From Hyaloraphidium curvatum (lineage: Eukaryota; Monoblepharomycota; Hyaloraphidiomycetes; Hyaloraphidiales; Hyaloraphidiaceae): a stretch of 64,000 bases of DNA. The stretch lies in NCBI GenBank assembly GCA_025558095.1, contig JAIVFI010000007.1, positions 62,001-126,000 of the forward strand. The letters are read 5' to 3'. Below, piece by piece: positions 1-10,048 of this stretch. The first letter of the stretch is position 1. The number at the start of each line of letters is the position of its first letter. A model generated the notes under the pieces. It made no database searches. It saw nothing but the letters and a program-made list of their open reading frames with translations, and had not been told where the DNA came from. The position numbers and the translations under genes were made by a program.

Positions 1-524
1 AGTGTGCCGTCGTTCTGCACGCCCCAGTTGAAGTCGATCCCAGCGGAGACGCTGCGCATGTTAACGGCATTGGAAGGAACAACGAGAGCTCTGTTGTCGG
101 AGCAGCAGCCCCACGTCTGGGTGGTGCCTGGCACGGGATCAAAGTCAGCCTCAGCTTCTCAGGCCATGGCAGACCCACCGTCCGACAGGCGGGCGATTCC
201 GTGAGCGGTCCCGAGGGACACCTGCGTCACGCTCGTTCTGAAGCCCGGCAGGCTCGTCTGCCCGCGGTCGCTCGCACCCCACGCGGCGACGCTGCCGTCC
301 GAGAGCACCGCCGCGGCAAAGTTCTGCCCGCACGCGATGTTGGTCGCCGGCAGCGCCGCCGCGGTGCCAACAAAGGCAGCGGCGCCGATCAAGAAAGGGA
401 TCAGCCCCGCGGAGGCGACGCCGCGTCCGCATCGTGCCGGACTTTGTCCGGCGCGAGGGACGGCCGCGCGGCACTCATTCCCTCCGCGCGGCGCCCGCCC
501 GCCCGGCTTCGCGCGCCCGTCCAT
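1..524 (-). CDS. RCC1-like repeat protein, 3' part outside window
   Basis: Secreted or membrane-anchored protein with RCC1-type (regulator of chromosome condensation) beta-propeller repeats. After an N-terminal hydrophobic stretch that could be a signal peptide, the protein shows ACGQNFAAAVLSDGSVAAWG, the classic 'C G..H...L..DG.V..WG' blade signature, then a second blade. Reading stops at 159, but an intron at 128-178 (donor GTGGGT, acceptor CCAG, 51 nt) restores the frame and gives LSDGTTQTWGCCSDN and a further blade (FNWGVQNDGT). The gene therefore continues past base 1. The start is uncertain: the ATG at 524 gives a short basic leader before the hydrophobic segment, and an in-frame ATG at 806 is possible. 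RCC1-fold proteins have many roles, so no function is assigned. Confidence 0.75.
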
Positions 525-908
525 GGCGGCAGGTAGAAGCTTGATGGATCTCTTCGAGCCCCCTCGGAGGGACGGGCGAGGGAACGGCCGGTGCGGGGGT
601 CCGGCGCTCCCCTGAATCGGGGCTTCGACTCGCGCAAAGTGGCTGGGGAGAAGTGTCATAGTTCGCGGTCCCATGCGCGCGGAACTGCCGTCCCCGCAGC
701 AAAAGACCAATCGACGGGTGCGATCAGCCGGCGGCCCGTTTCTGCGGGCGGCCTGGCGTCTGCTGCCCGGCCAGCCGGCGCAGCGCTGCGATGAAGCACG
801 TGCCAACAGGCCGACTCCGCATCCCAGCTCCTCCGGACCACACGGCCATCCCGAAGCAACCTCCCGCCTCCGTCCCGCGCAGATGTCGCGCCCTTTCCCT
901 CCCCCATC
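525..908. other. intergenic, no gene seen
   Basis: The 5' side of the RCC1-like gene and the 3' side of the next gene. Open frames here are basic, Pro/Arg-rich and look like shadows. No RNA gene or repeat was recognised. Confidence 0.5.
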
Positions 909-2147
909 TCATCCCTCCTTCATCCCCATGCTGCTCCCAACTCCCGGCCCCGGCTTGGGCGGCCACGCCTCCCCGTACAACCGCCTGAACCTGATCGCCA
1001 GCGCCGCCTCCCTCCCGTACAGCAGCACGCTCCTCGCATTGATCCACGCCAGCCCGTCGCACTTCCCGAACGGGTGCGGCCGCCGCGCGCCGTAGCCCCC
1101 GTATGCCGGCGCCTGCGCGAGCATCGAGGCGTTGCCGCAGCGGGTGCCCCACCGCCTTTCCGGATCGCGGGGGTCCGCGGTCCACCCCGGCGCAATGCTG
1201 GGGCATGCCCGTCCGAGGTTGGCCCACGCCATGGAGTTCTCGTAGACCCCGGCGAAGATGTAGTCCGGCCCCGTGCGGGCGTCCAGGCAGTCCGCGGGCC
1301 TGAAGTCCGGCAGGGAAGAGACCCACGCTTCGGCCCAGTACCTGCCGAGGCCGACGTAGCTCTCCAGGCATTTGTCGACGCCGTGCTCCCGCGCCGCGGC
1401 CCCGTAGGCCGCCAGCCTCGCGGGGTCGCGCATCATGCGGGGGTCCACGAGGCGCGCAACGTGGTCGCACCGCGCCCAGAAGAAGTTGCCCGTAAAGTGC
1501 GGGTACGGCACCGCCGAGAACCTCAGGCTGCACACGTCGTATTCCTCCATCAGGGTCGCGCAGCGCGGCGTGAGCACCGCGCAGTCCAGCGCCTTCCGGA
1601 AGCGCCCGTTGATCGGGCTGGGGTTCGCCGAGCCCTTGTTGTGCCAGTACAGGACGGCGGCCTCGGGGTCGGCGCGGCAGAAATCCCAGAGGTCGCCGAG
1701 GGTCTCGAGCTCGTCCCCCGCGGGGAGGTGCTTCATCCGCCGGGCCTTGGGCGCCCCCGGGAGCACGATCTCGGCCCCGTCCGGACCAAAGGTGTTGTAA
1801 AACACGCGCTCCAGCATGCTCCACGTGCCCGACGCGTTGAGCACGGCCAGCTGGTCCGCGATGATCTCGGCGTACGGCGCGCGGGTCCGGTCGGCAAATA
1901 TGTTGTAGAAGCCGTACAGCTTCCGCGTCCGCGGGGGCTCCGTCGGCGCCGCGGAAGGGCCCGGAGAGGGGCCGCCCGTCTCGCCCAACGAGGATGGGCG
2001 CGGGGGGAGCGAGGCGCGCGGGACAGCGGTGCGGGCCGGCGGGGGATCCCGCGCCGCCCGCAGCGGGAAGAACAGCGCCGCGGTACACACGGCCGTGGCA
2101 GCGAGCGCGAGAAACCGCCCCCTGTTCAGGGTCTGCGCGCCGCCCAT
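909..2147 (-). CDS. type II membrane glycosyltransferase-like protein
   Basis: Single-exon protein of 412 aa. I chose the ATG at 2147 because it puts a short cytosolic N-terminus directly before a hydrophobic anchor (about residues 11-30), the layout of Golgi type II enzymes; an ATG at 2207 would add 20 residues. A Pro-rich stem follows. The lumenal domain carries VLYWHNKGSANPSPINGRF and later YPHFTGNFFWARCDHVARL. These resemble the 'Y.H.KG' and 'HFSGNFWWA...Y...L' motifs of uncharacterised glycosyltransferase-like proteins seen in bacteria and eukaryotes. Several Cys residues (CAVLTPRC, CDHV, CLES, CLDA, CPS, CG) suggest disulfides. Donor and acceptor sugars are unknown. The membrane layout is seen in sequence; the glycosyltransferase role is inferred from motif memory. 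Confidence 0.65.
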   Translation of the reverse strand: MGGAQTLNRGRFLALAATAVCTAALFFPLRAARDPPPARTAVPRASLPPRPSSLGETGGPSPGPSAAPTEPPRTRKLYGFYNIFADRTRAPYAEIIADQLAVLNASGTWSMLERVFYNTFGPDGAEIVLPGAPKARRMKHLPAGDELETLGDLWDFCRADPEAAVLYWHNKGSANPSPINGRFRKALDCAVLTPRCATLMEEYDVCSLRFSAVPYPHFTGNFFWARCDHVARLVDPRMMRDPARLAAYGAAAREHGVDKCLESYVGLGRYWAEAWVSSLPDFRPADCLDARTGPDYIFAGVYENSMAWANLGRACPSIAPGWTADPRDPERRWGTRCGNASMLAQAPAYGGYGARRPHPFGKCDGLAWINARSVLLYGREAALAIRFRRLYGEAWPPKPGPGVGSSMGMKEG

Positions 2148-2499
2148 GCTCGGGCCCGCGGGGACACCGATGGGGACACCGTGACTCGCCTCACCAGCCA
2201 CGTCCAAGGGATGGTCGGGGCAGGTTCCGACGAAGGGATGCCGAAAAAGCTCAATCCCCCATCGATCCGATCCGACCTCGTACCACCGATTCGAAGCGTG
2301 TGCCCGCTACCGCGGAGGCTACACACGCCCCGCACATCTCCGCATCCCAAAGGGGGGCCAATCACTTTCCCCGCCCTCCGCATCCCGTTCAGCAAAACAC
2401 CACGGCGGCGCCTCACCGCATACTCTGATCCGCGGCACGGTAGAGTGCTATCCACGTCGTCAGCTCCCTTTGTCACGGATAACCGCCCGCCCACCGCGA
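2148..2499. other. intergenic
   Basis: Upstream region of the glycosyltransferase-like gene and downstream region of the pseudogene. No feature recognised. Confidence 0.5.
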
Positions 2500-2830
2500 T
2501 CACGCGGACTGGAATGGACAAACAATGTCCATGGTGACGAAGGTGCCCCCCGCGCGCAGCACCGAGTACAATCCGACCAGCAGGGTCAGGAACGTGAGCA
2601 GGGTCCCCCTGATTGTCGACCCGGTGATCGGGAACCTGAAGAAGGTCGCGCGGTGCTCGTCGGCCTCGAGCCTTTTCGTGGGCTTCGAGCGCCGACAAAA
2701 CCGCAGCGCGGGCCGCAGGATCGAAAGAGGCGACGCCGATCCGTCGCGAAGCAGTTCGGATGCGGGCACGGGCGCGGTGCACGCTCGCCGAGAGCTCAGT
2801 GACCTCGCGGGATGAGTAATGCCGCTGTAG
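2500..2830 (-). pseudogene. 5'-truncated, frameshifted copy of membrane family member R4
   Basis: Read on the minus strand, this stretch matches the last ~110 codons of R4 (17140-18606), from the REVTELS region to the terminal VCPFQSA. Up to 'LSALEAHEKA' the match is in one frame, then it jumps to another frame that starts RLEADEHRATFFRF. Comparison with R4 at 18421 shows why: 14 bases present in R4 between GAAAAG and GCTCGAGG are absent here (near 2672), which shifts the frame. No convincing match to the N-terminal three quarters of R4 was seen upstream, so the copy is 5'-truncated as well. The remaining sequence, including the stop, is still very close to R4, so the duplication is not old. 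Confidence 0.85.
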
Positions 2831-4022
2831 GTCACGCCCGTCTGGGCATTGCCGTCGTGTCGATCGCCCACACGGGCCCAGGCCCCCGCGATCCGTTCCC
2901 GGGACAAGAATTAAACGCCAGCATCGTCCACGGACTTGCCCGCCATATCCACGGTGCACGGCTGGGCGATCCGGCCCATCCGTAGAGAACTGCACGAAGG
3001 ATGCCGAGGCAGCACCGAGGGAGTCGAAGGCGAGAACAAGCAAAGGAGAAAAGCTCGCGTTGAAGATGAAGTTGGCGTTGTGCTTCCTAGTGCGAGCACC
3101 TGCTGGCCCAGGGGCGGTGAAGATGTAGTTCGCGTGGCTCTGGACCAGGGCCCACTGCTCTCTGGATAACAATCCGCAAAGCTCGCCCCGAGGCCCGGAT
3201 AACGGAACCGTCGTGCTTGGCTGGTCCTTTCGGTAGTATCCAGATGAGGCATGCTCCCTGGTGGTGACATGGAGGACCGTTTGCAGCCCTTGCGGCACCG
3301 CAAGGAGGAGAGGGGAATTGGGAGGCGCGCAGGAGTGGACGGCAAAGCTTCCAGCGCGCGAGAAGGAGGAAGGCGGGATTCAGAATGTGGTGGGCCACCA
3401 ACGAGGGCAGCGTCGTCAGGAAGGCCGCGATGGCGCCGTCCCGACCCTTCACAAGCCGTTTCCGGAGGTACCGAGGACGACATGCTGGGACAGCGATAGG
3501 CCTGGAGAACGTAGGGTAGCCGTGCCGGCGCCGTCTTCCGGGACCTTCTACTATTCGACCCGATCAGTAGAAGAGGGGACGCGTTGGTGAGTGCGAGGAT
3601 GGGAGGAAGTGCACTGGGGGAAGAATTCGGCGGTTTGCCGCGAAAGGCGTACGGTGCGGGCGCACGATCCTGCTGAAGTGCACGATGGCAAGTGAGGGGT
3701 GATGGCTTCGGGGCCGGTGGGAGCGCCAGGGGAAGGCGGAGGCCAAGGACGGGTCGGTCGAGTCATCCGTTGGCGGCGAGTCAGCTCAACTTGATGGTCG
3801 TACCGGCCGCGGGGCAAAACGCTCCGAGTGCGCCGGCAAGGCACTTTCTTGGTCGCACCGAGCGTTTCCGAGCACTCCCGTGCGGGATTCGTGTGTCCGC
3901 TGTGGCTTTCGTGCCTGGGTGATTCCGGGGGCTGAGCTCGGTCGGGACGGGGTCGGGGTGAGGTCGGGACGCTGCGCGACGTCACCGCCTCCCAACGACT
4001 CACAATCGCCAGACACTCAAAC
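2831..4022. other. 1.2 kb without a supported gene
   Basis: Lies between the R4-like pseudogene and the Cys/Pro-rich protein. Short minus-strand frames (for example 3087-3452, with a hydrophobic stretch AAFLTTLPSLVAHHILNPAF) could be decayed remains of the missing front of the pseudogene, but I could not align them to R4. Otherwise nothing was recognised. Confidence 0.4.
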
Positions 4023-5285
4023 ATGAAACACACACCATCCGGGACCATCCTCGCACTCGCGGCGCTGCCGCTGGTGGCGGCGCTGCTGCCGCGGGCCGCC
4101 GCGGACGCCTGCGGCGACGAGTGCCGCGCGTGGGCGAAAGACTGCCGCGCGGCGTGGGCGGCGTGGGACGGCGCCGGCTGCGGCACCGAGATCGAGGCGT
4201 GCTTGTGCGCGCCGTCCGTGCGGGGCTGCGCCTACGCTCTCGACAATGACCCGCGGGCCGTGGCCGCGCTCAAGAAGAACGGCATGGACTACCCCACCGT
4301 AGCCGCGGCGTTCGACGACTCCTGCAACTCGGCTCGCAAGGACAAGGCGGACATGGATTCGCCCGACGCCGCCCTCTGGTGCCCGCTTGTCGCGCTCGCC
4401 TTCGCCGAAGGCGTCAACTCCATCTTTGCCGCGCTCAAGTGCACCGTCCGGCTGACCGTGGGCCCCGCGGCGACGGCGACAGCCACAGCCACGGCCACGG
4501 CCACGCCGGCCCGGACCACCTCTCTCGCGACCCCCTCGACCACCGCAATCGGCCCCTCAGACACAACCGCCGTCACCACCACCGCTTCGACCCCCGACGC
4601 CTCCGCGACGCCTTCCCCCGATGCAGCCTCTCCGCCCACCCTCAGCCCCGGTGCCATCACCGGCATAGCTGTGGGCACTGCAGCCGGCGTTGCTGCCCTT
4701 GGCCTCGGCGTCGCCGTCGCAGTCAACCCCACGCACACGCTCACCTGGCACACCATCACGGCCGGCCCCGGGTCCGACATCGAGCCCGGGGTCAAGCCGG
4801 CACCGCCGCAAGGGCCCGCTAACCCCCAGCTTCCTCCCCCTGAGCAAGCTCCCCCGCCCCCTGACTACCCCGGCTCGGGTTCGACGCCGCAGCTTGGCGG
4901 CGACACTGTGCAGCCGGTGCCTCCCTCCCTGGGCAACGCAGCACCGGCTCCGTCACAGCAGCCCGGCGGCGATACGATGCAGCAGGCGCCCGCCCCCCTG
5001 GGGAACCCAGCCCCGGCTCCGTCGCAGCAGACCGCCCCCGCCCCGTCGCAGCAGGCCGGCGGCGAAGCGAGGCTGCCGCCCCCACCACCCCCGGCGCACA
5101 CGGCAGTGACCCCGTCGCAGCAGACCGCCCCTGCCCCGAACCAGCGGGCGGGGAGCGATGCGAAACCGCCGCCGAGGCGCCAGTCCCTGCAGCCTTCCGT
5201 CACGGTGGCCGAGATCATGGACATGATGGGCGCCGACCAGCCGAGCTTCCTGCGCTTCGAGCCCGGCCGGCCCCCGATGCCCTGA
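4023..5285 (+). CDS. secreted/anchored Cys-rich protein with Pro-Gln repeat tail
   Basis: Single-exon 420-aa protein. Residues 1-28 form a good signal peptide (hydrophobic core LALAALPLVAALL, cleavage near AAADA). A compact Cys-rich domain follows (about residues 30-140, roughly ten Cys), then a Thr/Ser/Ala stalk that includes an alternating Ala-Thr run encoded by a GCGACG-type microsatellite near 4470-4505. A Gly/Ala-rich hydrophobic segment (GAITGIAVGTAAGVAALGLG, about residues 210-235) can act as one membrane span. The C-terminal ~180 residues are Pro/Gln-rich with repeated PAPSQQ units, ending in a short folded-looking tail (AEIMDMMG). Signal, Cys domain, O-glycosylated stalk, span and disordered tail recall fungal wall-stress sensor architecture. 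That is analogy only; no family was identified. Confidence 0.7.
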   Translation: MKHTPSGTILALAALPLVAALLPRAAADACGDECRAWAKDCRAAWAAWDGAGCGTEIEACLCAPSVRGCAYALDNDPRAVAALKKNGMDYPTVAAAFDDSCNSARKDKADMDSPDAALWCPLVALAFAEGVNSIFAALKCTVRLTVGPAATATATATATATPARTTSLATPSTTAIGPSDTTAVTTTASTPDASATPSPDAASPPTLSPGAITGIAVGTAAGVAALGLGVAVAVNPTHTLTWHTITAGPGSDIEPGVKPAPPQGPANPQLPPPEQAPPPPDYPGSGSTPQLGGDTVQPVPPSLGNAAPAPSQQPGGDTMQQAPAPLGNPAPAPSQQTAPAPSQQAGGEARLPPPPPPAHTAVTPSQQTAPAPNQRAGSDAKPPPRRQSLQPSVTVAEIMDMMGADQPSFLRFEPGRPPMP

Positions 5286-5453
5286 AGGCGTGGAGCGCCG
5301 GCGAGGGTGCCGACCTCCGGATGTCGGCTGCCCGCTGCCCCGCACCGATCGGATCGGATGCGGCGGCATGTACATAGTTCAAGGGACCCTGCTTTGTACA
5401 AAGCCAATCCATTGTAGTGTGACATGCATGCACGTGAGCCCAATACAACCCTT

Positions 5454-7031
5454 TCAGGATCCGCCCGGGCACACGCTCTCGACAGTGACCCCGATCCCGG
5501 CCCCCCGGAGCACCGACCACAGGCCGACGCCGACGGTGAACGCCGTGACCGCGATCGTGCGCACTGCGCCGAAGGTGATGAGCACCCCGAAGAACCTCGT
5601 CTGGAACTTCTCGATCCCCGCGAGCCCGCCCAGCATCTCGGCGTGAAGGCGCACGGACTCCGCGGCGGCGGGGTCGCCGATAGCCCTGAACGCGAGGGCA
5701 CGGAGGTCGAGAGCGGCATTGGTGTACATCGTCGCGATGCGGGTGGCTTCGAGGTTGGAGGCGGCGACGGTGAAGAGCTCGAGAAATAGCATGCAGCACA
5801 TGATGCCGAAGGTGGCGAGGCGGCCGGCGTTGATGCATCCGGCTCCGAACTGTGTGGATTTCGGACGAGGGGGTTACCACGGGTCATTCACCAGAGGTGC
5901 GATCCAACCCACCATTCCGACGCAGATGGCCGAGGTTTCGGCAGCGACACCCATGACCGAGACCAACCGCGCGCCGACCCCGGCGTAGAACCGCCGCCGC
6001 CACGAAGCGGCGAGCACCGCATGGAGGACGACGTAGGGCTCCTGTTCGATGGTCACCGGGCCGGGCTTGTCCGCATGCTCCCGAGCCGCCGCAAGGTGTT
6101 CCATCCGCGTGATCAGGTCGTCCAGGCAGATGGCGACGGCCCGAACACGGAGGCGCAGCTCCAGCTGGAGCAGCGCGGGGTTGGAAACGGTCGCCCCGTA
6201 GTTCAGGGCGTTGAAGAAGAGGAAGAAGGTGAAGTAGGCGATGGAAACGGCCGTGAGGGTGGCCGACCACGTCGTGCCCCAGGTTTGCTCCCGGAAGGTG
6301 ACGATGCCGGTCCAATAGGTCAGGATGCCGGCGGTGAAGTTAAATGCGAGGAAGACGGTTAGGAACGTCAGGAGGGGTTGGACCGGCAACGACGCTCTGA
6401 TGCTGCCAGCGCAGGTGTCCCTGGGGCATGGGCACGTGTCCACGTCCTCGTCGTCATGGGCGAGCAGCCCAAAGGACGAAGCCGAGGACTTTCCAGGTTC
6501 CTGAGCGTGGTGCGCGGCGGTTCTGACCAGCTGCAGGTACCGGGCAACACCAGCAAATTGGGAGCTGTCCAGGAGCCGCTCGGCGTCCGCAATGAACTTG
6601 GGTGCCTCGCCCCCGACCCTGCCGCGGACAACAGGCACCGCCCAGAACGCATCCGAAACGACGACCTGCACCGTCGCCACAATTAGCTGCCGCGTGCCAA
6701 AACGCCCCCCGTTGAAGATCCACTGCAGCGCCAGTAGGAACCCCAGCGACGCGAAGCCGCCCAAAAGCCTTGCGCCCGCGGTTGCGGAGGAAAAGCGCCG
6801 CAGTCGGAGCTCGAGGCCGACGAAGGCGGCGAGGGCGGGGGACCACGAGAGCGCGGCGATCAGGGATCCCCGGGTGAGCGGGTGCGCGTCACGTGCGGCC
6901 GCCCCGCGGTCCTCGCTGGCGAGGAGGCGCAGCACCTGCGGCGCTTCCTTGGGCAGAGATGGTGGCGGGGCTGCGGGGAAGAGAGCGGCCCATTCGGCTG
7001 CCGTGAATGGCAGCGAAGACGTGAAGGCCAT
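5454..7031 (-). CDS. R1: seven-helix membrane protein of the CPCP/CAG family
   Basis: Two exons, 7031-5892 and 5849-5454, joined across a 42-nt intron (GTGAAT...CACACAG, 5850-5891). The exons are 380 and 132 codons, giving 511 aa. The N-terminus carries LPFTAAEWAALFPAAPPPS. Hydrophobic segments fall near ARLLGGFASLGFLLALQWIF, QLIVATVQVVVSDAFWAV, LLTFLTVFLAFNFTAGILTY, WSATLTAVSIAYFTFFLFF, VMGVAAETSAICVGMVGWI, RLATFGIMCCMLFLELFTVA and TIAVTAFTVGVGLWSVLRG, about seven spans. The Cys motif DTCPCPRDTCAGSIRAS lies before the third. A ~60-residue helical stretch separates the last two spans and the protein ends VESVCPGGS. I know no named family for it. Topology resembles the 7TM ion-channel/gustatory-receptor-like superfamily, which is inference. 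Its 5' side faces the gene at 7272, 240 bp away. Confidence 0.8.
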
Positions 7032-7271
7032 TGGGAGCTCTTGTTTCTTCGACGTTGACCACGGCTTCGGTCGCCAGTCTAGGAGCTACGATGCCAACAA
7101 AATGTGGCCCGATAACTGACACGCCGCACTTGGCGGATTTTGCGGCAGCGCTGCAGGGTGGCCGGAAACAGGACTCCCGCCGCAAATCCCTTGTTGACGC
7201 ATTCGTCAACTCCGTCTTCCGTTTCCCACGCGTCTCTCGCTTGAACCGACAATTTAGCCCACCGCATCCCG
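7032..7271. promoter_or_regulatory. divergent intergenic region between R1 and the 7272 gene
   Basis: A 240-bp gap between two divergent start codons must hold both promoters. Part of it (CCCACGCGTCTCTC just upstream of 7272) is duplicated before the relic at 12915. No specific factor site is claimed. Confidence 0.45.
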
Positions 7272-7943
7272 ATGGGTCTCGCCGTGGAGGTCGGCCTGCT
7301 CGCGCACTTTGCCGGCGGAAGCGATCCGGAAGCCTTGGAACACTACCGCGGGCAGTTCGCCCGCCTCCGCGCCGCGGTCGAAGCTGCCGGCGTTTCCGGG
7401 TACTGCGAGCCCGAGTCGATTCCGCCGAAACCCTCGGGGAACAACCTTGGGCCTTCGGACCGGCTGTCCTCCTCGTTCCCGTACTCCTTCCTGCAATACC
7501 TCCGCCGCGCCTACGCGCTCCTTGTTTCGGAGCTCCCCGTGGTCCCGGCGACCGATCCCGCGGTGCTCAAGCACGATGCCGGTGTCGTCGACGACGCCGC
7601 CTCGATGCTCTCGTCGCACTTGCTCTGCCATTCGGACTGCGAAGGGTACTACGTCCCCGTGGACCTCCCCGACCCGCTCTTCCTGGTTCCGGACTCTGGC
7701 GTCGCGGGGGCCGGGATCGTCGGTTCTTCTCCCCGCTTGCTGCAGGAGCTGCGCGCGCTCGCGCCGTCGCTGGGGATCCGGCTCGGGGAGGGCGGGCAGC
7801 TACCCCCCGCCGAGGAGGACCGGGTTGCCATGCTGGCCGAGGACGACGCGGACCCGTGGCACAGGGAGCTGACGGCTTGGACGGCGCTGTTCCGCGCCGC
7901 GGGGGAGAGCGTGCGGACGGGCGCAGCCATCGTGTTCTGCTGA
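7272..7943 (+). CDS. conserved uncharacterised protein (HSDxEGxYVPVD family)
   Basis: Single-exon 223-aa soluble protein with no signal or membrane span. It contains FPYSFLQYLRRAYA, then SHLLCHSDCEGYYVPVDLPD, then GAGIVGSSPRLLQELRALAP, and ends SVRTGAAIVFC. From memory this set of motifs (H-S-D-x-E-G-x-Y-x-P-V-D followed by G-S-S-x-x-L-L-x-E-x-x-x-L-A, ending in a G-A-A-I-x-F-like tail) belongs to an uncharacterised family seen mainly in bacteria and scattered eukaryotes. I do not know its activity. It is transcribed divergently from R1. A decayed partial copy with the same upstream sequence lies at about 12915-13090, downstream of R2, so the gene has travelled together with members of the membrane family. 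Confidence 0.75.
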   Translation: MGLAVEVGLLAHFAGGSDPEALEHYRGQFARLRAAVEAAGVSGYCEPESIPPKPSGNNLGPSDRLSSSFPYSFLQYLRRAYALLVSELPVVPATDPAVLKHDAGVVDDAASMLSSHLLCHSDCEGYYVPVDLPDPLFLVPDSGVAGAGIVGSSPRLLQELRALAPSLGIRLGEGGQLPPAEEDRVAMLAEDDADPWHRELTAWTALFRAAGESVRTGAAIVFC

Positions 7944-7979
7944 ACCCGAATCCACGTAACGCGCATGGGAAAAAGCCGC

Positions 7980-9663
7980 TCATGCCGCGGCGGGTGCCGC
8001 CGGACTCGCATCCGCCGCCTGCCCCGTAGCCCCGTCCCCCTCCGACTCCCCATCCGTCCCCGCCTCTTCTTTTGCCTTGAGCGCCAGCATCTCGACCAAC
8101 CTGTCGCACATCCACGGCGCCGCGTCCGGATCGTGCGGCTTGGGCGGGTTCTGCTCCGGCGCGTCCACCCGGCCCCAGTACCGCTCGAACAGGAACGCCG
8201 CGGGGTCGAAGCCCCGCGGGGGCACGGGGGTGGTGCCGTCCGGGTTGGTCCCGAGGATGCGGGACCGAGCGGCGGCGGCGCCGGCGAAGCCGACGGCAAA
8301 GTCGCCGGACTGTCGGCCGCGCACCCGTCAGCCCCGCGACCCGGCCCGCACGACGAAAGAGGACCCACCTTCCACGCGTCCCCGTACTCGTACCCGTCGC
8401 CCCAATCCTCGGGCCGCTCCCCGTCCTCGGGCTCCTGCTTGGCCTGCCACTCGACGCACCCGATCTCCTCCGGGCTCGAGCGCAGGCGGACCTGCGGCAC
8501 CACCTGCGCCCGCCCCCACGCCGCGGGGTCCGACTCCAGGAGCGATTCGAGGGCGTCGCGTTCGTCGTGCGCGCCGGTGAGGCGGTAGGCGAGGAGCCGG
8601 GAGAGGAGGGAGAGGGAGGTGGGCGAGCGCCGGACGAGGAGGGCCGAGGGGGACAGGCCGTCGCAGTCCCTCGCAACAATGAAGTCCAGCTCCGGCTTCG
8701 CACCCTTGGTGTCGTTGAAGCGCGCGCCGTGGAGTTCCAGGGCGAGGTCGACGATCACGTCCAGGGGCGCCGAGGTGGTTGTGATGAGCGCGTCGGGGTC
8801 GAGCCAGAGCGCCCATGCCTCCCTTTCCGCATCGGGAGCGGCGTAACCCCGATCGTCCCCGACCTCCACCCCCTGGGCGGGCAGGTACGGCGGCCCCCAA
8901 GACACGTTCTCGGCCCCCGTCTCGCCCCACAGCGCCACCTCGAGCGCCGGGAAGCGGGACCACCCCGGCTCCCCCTTCAGCAGCGGGTCCAGGTGGATGT
9001 GCAGGGGGTACCCGTGCCGCCGGGCGTAGCGCTGCCGGTTGGCGAGCGAGAGGAGGTGCCAGGGTTTGGGGTCATTGACATCGGCGGCGGCGACGAGCGT
9101 GAATGCGCGGCGGGAACGGGGTTGCGCGGCGTCGGGGTCCCGGAGGACGGCGACGCCGACGGCCGGCATGCCCTGCACGCCGGGGACGGAGGCGGGCTCC
9201 CCGTGCGGCTCGGGGAGGTCCAGCACCGCGGGCCCGGCATGCCCCTCGGCGACCACCTCGAGCTTTCTGCGCCCCGAATCACAGAAGTCAGGCACAAGGG
9301 CGCGTTGAAGTCCGTTCAGGCGACCCACATCTTGCCGCCCTCCCCCTCGGCGATCCCCAGCGTGTACGCGTCCCCGCCCACCGCGTCCACCTCGGCCCTC
9401 CCGACGGCCTCCCCCGAATCCCGCCTCCGCACCTCCAGCTCCACCCTGCCCGCCGCAACGGGCGCGTACGCCGACACGGAGAAGAAGGCGAGGTCCGGGA
9501 GCACCGTTTGGCCGTCGGCGGAGATTGAGATGGGCGGGAGGGAGGGCGCGGCGTGCACGGCGCGGAGGCCGGCGAACCGCGGGGGTGAGGCGGCACACGT
9601 GGAGAAGAGGGAGAGGAGGACGAGGCACGAGGCGGCTAGGGCCGCGGCCTTTGGGCGGGGCAT
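7980..9663 (-). CDS. GT34 (GMA12/MNN10)-like glycosyltransferase
   Basis: Three exons: about 9663-9310, about 9260-8369, and 8309-7980. The second intron is clear (8310-8368, donor AAG|GTGGGT, acceptor CGACAG, in phase) and joins EYGDAWK to SGDFAVGFAGAAAARSRIL. The first intron (about 9260-9310) is less certain; its best donor is a weak GTCGCC. The start at 9663 gives a signal or anchor (AALAASCLVLLSLFSTCAA). The catalytic domain has HLLSLANRQRYARRHGY, then a Trp, then WALWLDPDALITT, the 'K..YA..HGY ... W..WLD.DALI' pattern of galactosyl/mannosyltransferases of family GT34, and the GDF.V.FAG motif near the end. The likely role is adding sugar to glycoproteins in the Golgi. Linkage cannot be predicted. 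An in-frame ATG at 9753 is an alternative start. Confidence 0.75.
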
Positions 9664-10048
9664 GTTTGGGCGGGAGGTCTGTTTGGGTCCGCGAGGTTGG
9701 CGGCGTGAGGGCAAGCGGACGACGTTGGACCTCCGCCCAAGCGGAAAAGGCAAGAGTAGCGATCAACGAACGACTTGGATGGATTCTCAATCAACAAGGA
9801 CGGCGTACCTTCATTGGGCGTGGTGGAGCCTTGCCCTCGCAGGACACCGGCACTCCATCCACCCAGGCGGCGTCCGAGGCCCCGGGTCTACAACGATCTA
9901 CTCGCCCGGATCAGATTTACTGTCATTGCTGGCTTCTTGCCGGCCTTCATTCTGATGCCAGCCGTCTAGGCCGAGCACTGACGCGCCGCATCGCCGCAGC
10001 ACTAGCCCGCGCCCCCGCTCCCCAGCGCCCGCAACCGCAGCGGACGCG
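9664..10048. other. divergent intergenic region
   Basis: Separates the GT34-like gene and the low-complexity gene at 10049, which are divergent, so both promoters should lie here. No distinct element recognised. Confidence 0.4.

Noticed and set aside
1074-2537. 487-codon plus-strand frame
   Set aside because: Antisense to the glycosyltransferase-like gene, Arg/Pro-rich and without domains; a shadow typical of GC-rich coding DNA.
2126-3298. Long minus-strand open frame of 390 codons
   Set aside because: Only a short part (codons matching REVTELS...HEK) is homologous to R4; the rest is shadow of the glycosyltransferase promoter and the frameshifted pseudogene.
4289-4795. Minus-strand frame of 168 codons rich in Val/Ala
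   Set aside because: Produced by reading the Thr/Ala microsatellite of the Cys/Pro-rich gene in antisense.
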